64,000 nucleotides of DNA from Jackrogersella multiformis (lineage: Eukaryota; Ascomycota; Sordariomycetes; Xylariales; Hypoxylaceae). Shown here piece by piece: positions 56,826-64,000 of this stretch; position 1 is the stretch's first letter; every line of letters begins with the position of its first letter. The stretch is taken from assembly GCA_902806575.1 (NCBI GenBank), contig CADCXD010000006.1:806001-870000 (forward strand), written 5' to 3'. The position numbers were made by a program, and so were the translations under genes. The notes under the pieces were generated by a model that searched no databases, was not told the origin of the DNA, and worked only from the letters and a program-made list of their open reading frames with translations.

Positions 56826-58259
56826 TTATTGGTTACGGTTAACTATTAACCGCATCGAAATTTGACGCAATGCATTATCGGATTCGTTGTTGTGATATTT
56901 CTTGCCAGTGTAGGAGCTCTGGGTCTTTTCTTTAACATTACGCTGGACCTCTTGAACAAGGTCCTCAAGATCTGGTCGCAAATCTGCCCTCAATGCTAGG
57001 CATCGTATTAACAGATTCCTGAGATCGGTGTCTAAATTTTGTATAGATTCATTATGTATTCGAGTGATGTCAGGTGTCACTTTTCCGTATATAGGGTTAA
57101 GGCCATCTAGGTCTCTCGCGAATGATCTTATGGTATCTGTTTTACCTCCGTAGGTAACCTGCATATTGGAGGCACCTGCAGCGGGCGATTGGATCATGGC
57201 GTTTCCTCCTATCAAGCTGATCATGATTGCCCCGATCCTCAACATGTTGGATTTTACCCCTGAATCCGGTGGGCCGCCGTGTGGACTTTAGCATATGATT
57301 TCCCTAAAGACATTACATAACTCACCTATCAAGATCACCAGCTTGTCCGAAGTCAATAAGCTTGAGCATCGGAACAAATTGATGTGCAACCGGTTCAAAG
57401 TCCCCAAACATAACTAATTCAGGATATTAGTAAGAGACTTTGGGTGATTACGGCTAGAAATGTTGAATCCTCTACCATTCCCAATGTTTAGATCGCCATG
57501 TACTAGGCGAGATTTAGTTGGGCGGTTACCAGTATGATCCGGTGGTGGTAGGTCCGGCTTCGTTGAAGGGTCGTTCGGTCGACCATCAGGGGGCCAAGCC
57601 ATAGCGACGAGCATGTAACAGACTATATTAATGGTTTTAGCTCACTTTGATGGCAAAAGGCTGTTAGTGAAACCTACGGCACAGAAAAAGTCTCCACAGC
57701 ATTCGGTTAGGTAAAGGATGCCCCCATTCTGGTCGTCGGTCTATTAGGTCCCGGACTATACCGTTTGGAATCCACTCCGTGAATAATGTCGGGCCGTTCA
57801 AATACGGTACATTAAGATGGTATTGTTCGCCCGGTATACGGAAAAGCTGTTGTATATTCGGAGCTCCTTGGAATTGCTACTTGCTAATTAGATATCTCGC
57901 GACTATGGTGCATAAGCGAGCATAGATACCTGAAGAGTTTCGATTTCATGCCGGATGCTATTTACCGCTTCTGGTTGATTACTTAATGCCCTCTTCAATA
58001 CAAATCTTGGTAGTACTTTTCGGGTAAGGGATGGGCCAGATTGGTCTACCATCCTCATCTCTAAGACAAACCCCCGAGAACCGGCTCCTACAATTCTTTC
58101 AAATTTGAATCTATTCTCATTGTTCGAGAAGGATGCTGAGAGGCGCTTGACATCCTCTACTGTTCTTTCATCCACCTTTTCTCGACCACGGATCGACATT
58201 TCGTCGTTCTTTTCATTCTTCAAAAGTAAGCTATACCGGTAAGTAACTATATAATCCAC
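56826..58259 (-). CDS. Atypical protein kinase-like protein
   Basis: Five exons, 58259-57930, 57876-57678, 57622-57476, 57413-57326 and 57285-56826, give 407 residues (387 if the Met at 58199 is used). Kinase landmarks appear in order: FERIVGAGSRGFVLEM (glycine-rich loop), FVLKRAL (ATP-anchoring Lys), a Glu-bearing helix (IRHEIETLQ), RLVHGDLNIGN (catalytic loop with HGD in place of HRD) and KLIDFGQAGDL (metal-binding Asp). A helical C-terminal lobe follows, with LRNLLIRCLALRADLRPDLEDL. All catalytic residues are kept, so it may be active. The HGD loop resembles lineage-specific fungal kinases rather than classical Ser/Thr families. It lies next to the Gypsy element. Confidence 0.82.
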
Positions 58260-58922
58260 AAGTCAGTTTATAAATGATTCATCATTAATAGCAGAACTTG
58301 GGTATAAGACCGCTTAAACACACAGCAGTATCTTAAACGCCGGAAACGGAAAGATATCGAACAATGGTATAATGTGGAATTCTTTATTTTTCTTATTTTT
58401 AGTATATACAATAGTTACCACGAGCTGAACAAAGCATTGCGTAACCTTCCACTCGAGAATTAAAATAAGGGGTAGTGAACCAATATTTACCCGTACCTAT
58501 GTAAAAAGAATTTTAAGCACCTATAATCCGACAATATAGGTATATAACCGAACTCATAGACGTCGAGGTAGAGAGATGCAAAATCTCTTATAGAATGTCG
58601 TCCCTTCCATTATGTAGATCTCGTACTTATTATATCCCCTGATTGAGCTTTACGAAAACTCCAACTACCTAGGTACCTAAGTAGCTTAGCCTTTCATAGG
58701 AATATTTATAGATTGGATTTCAAGATAGCTAAATATATTAGTTGTTACTACTAATAGGTGGAAACCATTAACCTACCTCTAAGTAATATTAAGCAATCAG
58801 TGAAGGAAAATTATAAAGAAGAGTGTGTGGTAGCTATCGTATGGATTAGTATTCGTAGAAGGTAACATAACTAATATACAAATATCACCACTCTTTACAG
58901 CAGCCTACCGACTACGATGTCC
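58260..58922. other. Intergenic, no gene seen
   Basis: Upstream of the kinase gene and downstream of the first LysM gene. AT-rich, with a TACCTAGGTA motif near 58667. Nothing else supported. Confidence 0.6.
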
Positions 58923-60202
58923 TTATATAAGCCCTATACAAACATAGTATCCCAAGAAGAGCAAGGAGCAATCCGTCTTGACCGCCGGATTCCAGGCGTA
59001 GAAGTTGGCCAGTGTGATCTTAGCATTAGTTGCAACCGTTTGGCAAGTATCTCCAGAAACCACTGAAAAATGAAGTGTCAATAAAAACATTTAATGAAAC
59101 CTCAGGTGTGGGAATAACTTACCGAGATGGAACGTCTTGCAATTCGTCGCCATGCCTGTCTGTGTAGGCGTTGGCGTTGTGACACCATTTCCGGTCTTGG
59201 TGGTCGTTGATGTGGTAATAGTTGGCGTGGCAGTGGTTCCACCAACCACGTTGACGCATACCTTTAGTAGAACATGTCAGTATATGTCATTTTACATAAA
59301 TGATAGAATTGGTGATGATCACTAACATAATAGTCAAGGAAAAGCAGTGAACAATCCGTTTTGACGGCCGGATTCCAGGTGTAAAAGCTAGACAAGCTAA
59401 TGCCATGCGTCGAGGCGATGGTGGCACAGGTGTCGCCGGAGACAACTTTGTAAAATGTATTACAGTTGCTCACCATGCCGGTTTGTGTGGGAGTGGGGGT
59501 TGAGATTCCATTCCCGGTAGTGGTGGTGGCGGACGTCGTAGTCGAGGTAGTGGTGGTTCCGCCGATAATTCCAGTACATACATAGTAGTCTAGAAAAAGT
59601 AGAGAGCAGTCTGTCTTCACGGCGGGGTTCCATGTGTAAAAGTCACTGAGGCTGATTTTGGCGGCCGTTGAGATATCTCCGCAAGTATCGCCAGAGACGA
59701 CCTGGTGAAACTTGTTGCAGTTTGTGGCCATTCCCGTCTGGGTAGGGGTCGGGGTAGTAACGCCATTGCCTGCTGAGGTAGTGCTGGTACTAGTTGTTGA
59801 AGTTGTCGGTGGTGGCACACCGAAGTTTTGCTCGATACAGTACGAGTCGCCAACTATGATCGGACAACCAGTGGATGAAAGAGAGGGATTCTAAACGAAA
59901 TAATTAGTAACACGTGACACCCCATATGATCACCATATAGTTGGTGACTTTTTCCTTTGACACTCAGGATGCGTAAGAGCATCAATCCATGATATACATA
60001 CATATGAGTATAGTTGGCTCAGCGTGATCCCTCCATCTGCAACCAATGTACTGCATGAATCTGAAGATTCGGCAACTACCCAGTTTGTGCAGTCCTGGAT
60101 AGTATCGCTAGGTGCCGTCGTCGGGGGGTCGATATTGTACCCAGACACCAACGTAGATAGCATTAGGGCCACGACAGTAGTGAAAAAATATGAGCGAGAC
60201 AT
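58923..60202 (-). CDS. Secreted LysM protein with four LysM modules
   Basis: Four exons, 60202-60002, 59890-59327, 59261-59123 and 59062-58923, give 347 residues. A signal peptide (MSRSYFFTTVVALMLSTLVSG) is followed by a divergent first LysM (NWVVAESSDSCSTL ... CPIIVGDSYC) and three closely similar modules. Each carries VVSGDTC, an I.LS.FY.WNP core, AVKTDCSLLF and a G/DYYVC end. The modules are joined by Thr-rich linkers that repeat TPTPTQTGM. LysM domains bind chitin or peptidoglycan; secreted fungal multi-LysM proteins often shield hyphae or sequester chitin fragments from plant immunity. That role is family knowledge, not shown here. It is divergent from the second LysM gene, with 754 bp between starts. 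Confidence 0.9.
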
Positions 60203-60956
60203 TTTGGAATAATAATTATCTTACACTGCAGCGTGGAACGTGTGGTAGTAGTAGTAATATGTTAGTGTATACCTTAAGTAGGTAGACATATGTAATAAGC
60301 CGTGACTCTATGCTTGTTTATATCTACCTATCTTCACCGGTCTTCACAATGTTTCCTGGCGCAAAATTTACTATTCTGAGACTCAATACTCGATACTACC
60401 TCGGAATTCGCGTTGGTTGCCATATTTCGATAGTATTTTGTCAGCATTCAGATCCTAGACCAACCTATACGGATAATAGCGGTAAACTATTGATTAACCT
60501 AACTTCTTTCTTGCTACATCCGATGAACCCGGAGTCTATAAGCCGGTATTCATCGTGCGATATAGAACAACACCTTAGTTGGATAATAAAAGTCACGTTC
60601 CTTCTCCTGCTTACATGGTGTGTACATGCCCACTGTGCTGAGGCTAGATTGGGAATGCATCCCGGACCAGGTCAGAAAATCCTTCAATTTTTTTTTAAAA
60701 AAAAAAAGGGGACACCGTGTGGGGGCTAAAAATCCAACACTGTAATCTGCCGGCACTGTAGGTGAGAAATCCATGTAAGGTACTAGCTAACCTAGTGGAC
60801 GCTGAATATTCATTGATCCTACGTTCTAGACTTCTAAGGTTCCATATCTTATGTAACTCCTACCAAGTGCTTAGAGCCGAGTGATGTACTATCGGATATT
60901 CACAAAATTATACTCTGATTCTATTGCAAAGGTCATAACTAACCTTACAATTTTTA
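60203..60956. promoter_or_regulatory. Divergent promoter region of the LysM gene pair
   Basis: 754 bp between two divergent starts. A long homopolymer palindrome (nine T followed by eleven A) lies around 60688-60708. The 139-codon plus-strand frame spanning it was judged not to be a gene. Confidence 0.5.
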
Positions 60957-63257
60957 ATGCCATTAGCAACGGTGCATCTTTGCGGCAAGATGTTGCTTAA
61001 ACTAATCACGATTACGGTGGTGTTATTCTTCACGACGACATGCCGAGCGCAGATTCAGCTCCTGAACGTGTCTGCAACGGATGGTATCTCATCGACTTGT
61101 ATCGCAGTTCTCAACCAACAAGTGACCTGCGATAGCGCTCTCATATCGGCAGGAAATTCAGTTGAAAATGGACCTGTGTTTGGTACTCCACTGTTCTTGA
61201 GTTCTTCACAGTTGACAAATCTGTGTACAACAACATGCCAGTCGTCGTTGACTACCTGGGAAAGGAGAATCGCCGGCGCATGTGGTTCAACCCTATATGA
61301 GCAACCAGATGGTGGCACGGCCGCTCCAGCATCGTTCGCCGAAATCTTTGTGGAAGTCTTCAACTCAGTGTGTTTGAAGAATGCGTGAGTCTTATGTTTT
61401 GAATCCGTGACTCCCGATAGCAAAATTGAGAGCTAATAATATAATATACAGAGCGGGAGCATTCTGCAACTTGGTAATTGGGAGTGTGTTGAGTATAAAT
61501 CCAACGAATCAACAAGCCACTGGAACTCCAGGTAAGTCGGAGATATCTTTACTAGGTTAAAGTAGTGCGTGTAAGTTACTGACTGAAAACAGCATCGACT
61601 GCATTTTGCGACGATTGCTACCTATCATTGATGTCTACGCAACTTGCTATGCCTATTGCATCTACCAGCATAATGTCGAGTGATTTCGCAGTCTTGACAT
61701 CTTCATGTAAGAAGACGGGATGGACGCTGTCTCCACCACCAACAGCGACGACCTTTACAGTCAGGTGTGTACCCATCTAAATTCTATATAGAATACACGG
61801 CACATTTTATATTTCTGACTTATTATGACAAGGCCTACCGTCGTATCATCCCCAACTCCATCGTGCACAGGTACAACTCATACCGTCACGTCATCCGATA
61901 CATGCGTCGGGATATCTATAAGTGAAGGCCTCAGCACTGATGACCTGACATCGTACAATTCACTTTCGTCGCTATGCAACTATTTCCCGACAGCAGGAGC
62001 AACATTATGCGTACCATCCTACCGCAAGTGCAGACCGTACATCGTTCAAGCGGACGACACCTGTTCCTCTCTACAGTCACAGTTTAGCATAAGCTACGCC
62101 CAGCTAACATCGTGGAACCCATCCCTTGGGCCAAAGTGTTCCAACATAGCCACTTATGTCGGTTATGTGATATGCTCGTCCAACCCGGGAGGCGATTGGG
62201 TTGATCCTAATCCGACGAATACAACGATAACAGCTCGGCCCTCAGATCCACCTCTCTGGACTACAACTCTCACTCCCATGAGCGCGTATCCAAGTGCTAC
62301 CTATGTCCCCTCGTCAGTTGGCGCACCGTATGGTAACCTGACACGCATGGACTGTAACTTATATGTCACAGCGCCGATACTTACCAACTACACCGGGAAT
62401 GGAACAACAAGCTTCGCATGCCAGGATGTCGTCAACCAGTACGGTGTGACCATAGACAGCTTTTTGGAATGGAATCCTTCACTAAACGGGTCAAGCCCTT
62501 GCGTCATGGCTAATAACACTCAATACTGTGTGGCGACGTACGCAACCATCTCCCCGGGCATCGTCGGTGCTTGCATCGAAACGGACGTAGCTCCATCAGG
62601 TTACGACTGCAACAGGTTCATGGCGAACTATGGTATTGACCAAGACCGGTTTTCACTCTGGAATCCTGATGTCGGTGCGAGTTGTGAGAATTTCAAGATT
62701 GGGACCTACTATTGCACAGCTGTTGCGCACTACAAGCAGCCAGGTATGTGGTCTCAACCCGCTATAGTATTGACAGTTTGAATTTGACACGGTACTGACA
62801 CGGCACAGGCATAACATCGAATTGCAACTTATTCGCCTCTCCAGTTGACACAGATTGTAAGTAACATATCTCCAAGTTATGCGAATACGTCACACTGACC
62901 ATATAAAAAGGGGGGAGTCTACCATGTCAAGAAATTGAAACTCAATATGGAATAAGCCATGCCCGGTTCATCGCCTGGAACCCGGCCGTCTTGAATAACT
63001 GCACAGGGCTGTATATGGGTTACGACTATTGCGTCTCGATACCCAATTATAAGCCGAGCTATACGACTACTATCGCAGTTGGCACGTTTCTCACCACATC
63101 TCCATGGACTCATGGGACAACCTCGGTGACAGATGCCGATGCTGCAAATATTCAAGGATCGCAGACTCCTGTAATCACGAGTTCAAAATCGAGTACGCCT
63201 ACGACTCATGGCACTGCCGTGGTTACGAGTGGTACTTCCTCTACTAATACCGCTTGA
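60957..63257 (+). CDS. Secreted multi-LysM protein
   Basis: Six exons, 60957-61384, 61452-61531, 61593-61764, 61833-62743, 62809-62856 and 62911-63257, give 661 residues with every phase consistent. A hydrophobic signal sequence (KMLLKLITITVVLFFTTTC) starts it. A Cys-rich region without LysM comes next, of a type often found before LysM modules in large fungal proteins. From about residue 227 there are several LysM modules: HTVTSSDTCVGIS, YIVQADDTCSSLQ with LTSWNPSLGPKC, FACQDVVNQYGV with EWNPSL, CNRFMANYGI with LWNPDVG, and CQEIETQYGISHARFIAWNP. The tail is Ser/Thr-rich. Likely cell-wall or extracellular chitin binding. The last acceptor (62910) was chosen because it alone keeps the fifth module in frame. 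Confidence 0.88.
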
Positions 63258-63506
63258 AATAATATCAAAGGTCTTCCTTATCATAGTAGCTAGAATCAGT
63301 GCCAATGAGATTACATTCATTTTATGCAGAATTATTCCAAGAAAATAAATTTATTAAGTGAGGAAAATGTAACATACGAGTAGCAGGGCATATGTTTGGA
63401 ACACTGCACAGTTCAAAACTTGTAAAAATGCAAATGTAGTAGGTACCTAACTATTAAATGACACTAAGTTATAAATATGTAATGTCAATAGATCACTGTC
63501 CACTAC

Positions 63507-64000
63507 TCAGGTACCCGAAGCACCTCTTGCCAACAAGAAATCATATGCCTCGGTGTTTCCCCTAAGCAACGCAGCATGCAAGGCCGTCCTCGGCTTCTGC
63601 GGCACTCCAGCTTGCTGCATCGCATACTCCCGCTCGGCCCTATCTCTTGGGTCGCCAACATCGGAAGGTATGTCAAACGGACCACCTCCCTGGCGTACAT
63701 AGTTCACATCCAATTCATACGTGTCCAACAACCACCTCAGAACCTCCACGCCGCCGTTCTCCCGAAACTCAATGGCCTGGATGAGCATGTCGTTGGTCGG
63801 GGTGATAGAGTAAAGGTCAAAGAGGTACTCCAAAACTTCTGGCTCGCTGGTAACGAGTGCCATGGCCGGGAGAGTCTCTTTGTACATGGGGTTGGCGTGC
63901 ATATCGAAGCCGGCTGTCGTGATTGCATTCAGCAAGGCTACACCATCTGGTCCATTATTGGTAGACGCCGCCCAAAGCACTAGTTTCGACGACGGCAGTG
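63507..64000 (-). CDS. Ankyrin-repeat-like protein, 3' part (cut by window edge)
   Basis: The frame is open from the right edge to the stop at 63507-63509; the true start lies beyond 64000. Peptide features resemble ankyrin helices: SSKLVLWAASTNNGPDGVALL, EVLEYLFDLYSI, GGVEVLRWLLDTYELDVNY and, most clearly, RTALHAALLRGNTEAYDFLL with a following G. No enzyme domain is visible in this part. Fungal genes of this type are often stand-alone ankyrin proteins or the ends of larger HET/NACHT proteins; which one cannot be told here. Confidence 0.75.
   Translation of the reverse strand, partial: LPSSKLVLWAASTNNGPDGVALLNAITTAGFDMHANPMYKETLPAMALVTSEPEVLEYLFDLYSITPTNDMLIQAIEFRENGGVEVLRWLLDTYELDVNYVRQGGGPFDIPSDVGDPRDRAEREYAMQQAGVPQKPRTALHAALLRGNTEAYDFLLARGASGT

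Noticed and set aside
60310..60729. 139-codon plus-strand frame between the LysM genes
   Set aside because: Crosses a long T/A homopolymer palindrome, has no family features and lies in the shared promoter region.
1..64000. tRNA, rRNA genes or CRISPR arrays
   Set aside because: No cloverleaf with the conserved B-box, no rRNA sequence and no regularly spaced identical repeats were noticed; CRISPR is not expected in a fungal genome.

Overview
The window looks like a filamentous ascomycete (Pezizomycotina, probably Sordariomycetes). Genes carry many short GT-AG introns (about 45-90 bp). Fungal-specific families are present (PTH11-type receptor, HET domain, Zn2Cys6 regulator, LysM proteins, HyuA-HyuB oxoprolinase, Dug2, Tim17). 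Two AT-rich blocks (1-3009 and 49513-56433) are Ty3/Gypsy retrotransposon copies ruined by transition mutations of the repeat-induced point mutation (RIP) type. The ten-base palindrome TACCTAGGTA and its extensions are scattered through the spacers. Species cannot be named from the sequence alone.

Layout. 1-3009: the 5' half of a RIP-degraded Gypsy element on the minus strand, with its 313-bp LTR. 4.4-7.6 kb: a short-chain dehydrogenase and a PTH11-like membrane receptor. 8.9-22.3 kb: five genes that look like one catabolic cluster: a Dal5-type permease, a sarcosine-oxidase-family FAD enzyme, an ATP-dependent 5-oxoprolinase/hydantoinase, a Zn2Cys6 regulator divergent from it, and an amidase. 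A short telomere-like tract lies inside it. 23-27.4 kb: a secreted arylsulfotransferase-like protein and a DHA2-type transporter, divergently arranged. 27.8-34.1 kb: a CorA-like membrane protein, a second telomere-like tract, a disordered protein and a broken HET gene. 34.7-47.8 kb: housekeeping and other genes (Dug2, Tim17, Ntn-type asparaginase, DUF4185 protein, DUF885 protein with a gag-like N-terminus). 48.8-49.3 kb: a fragment of a highly reducing polyketide synthase. 49513-56433: a structurally complete Gypsy element with equal LTRs and a perfect 5-bp target duplication. 56.8-64 kb: an atypical protein kinase, two divergent LysM proteins and the edge of an ankyrin-type gene.

How genes may work together. 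The 8.9-22.3 kb set combines uptake of ureido/carbamoyl-type compounds, ATP-dependent opening of a cyclic amide, amide hydrolysis and oxidation of a secondary amine, with its own regulator. This suggests a nitrogen-scavenging pathway such as N-methylhydantoin/creatinine or pyroglutamate breakdown; the substrate is inference. The LysM pair beside a RIP-mutated transposon fits the common fungal pattern of effector-like genes in repeat-rich surroundings.

Exon boundaries below were worked out by hand from splice consensus, frame phase and protein-family continuity. For intact genes the summed exon lengths are multiples of three, except that the first exon of the CorA-like gene is uncertain.
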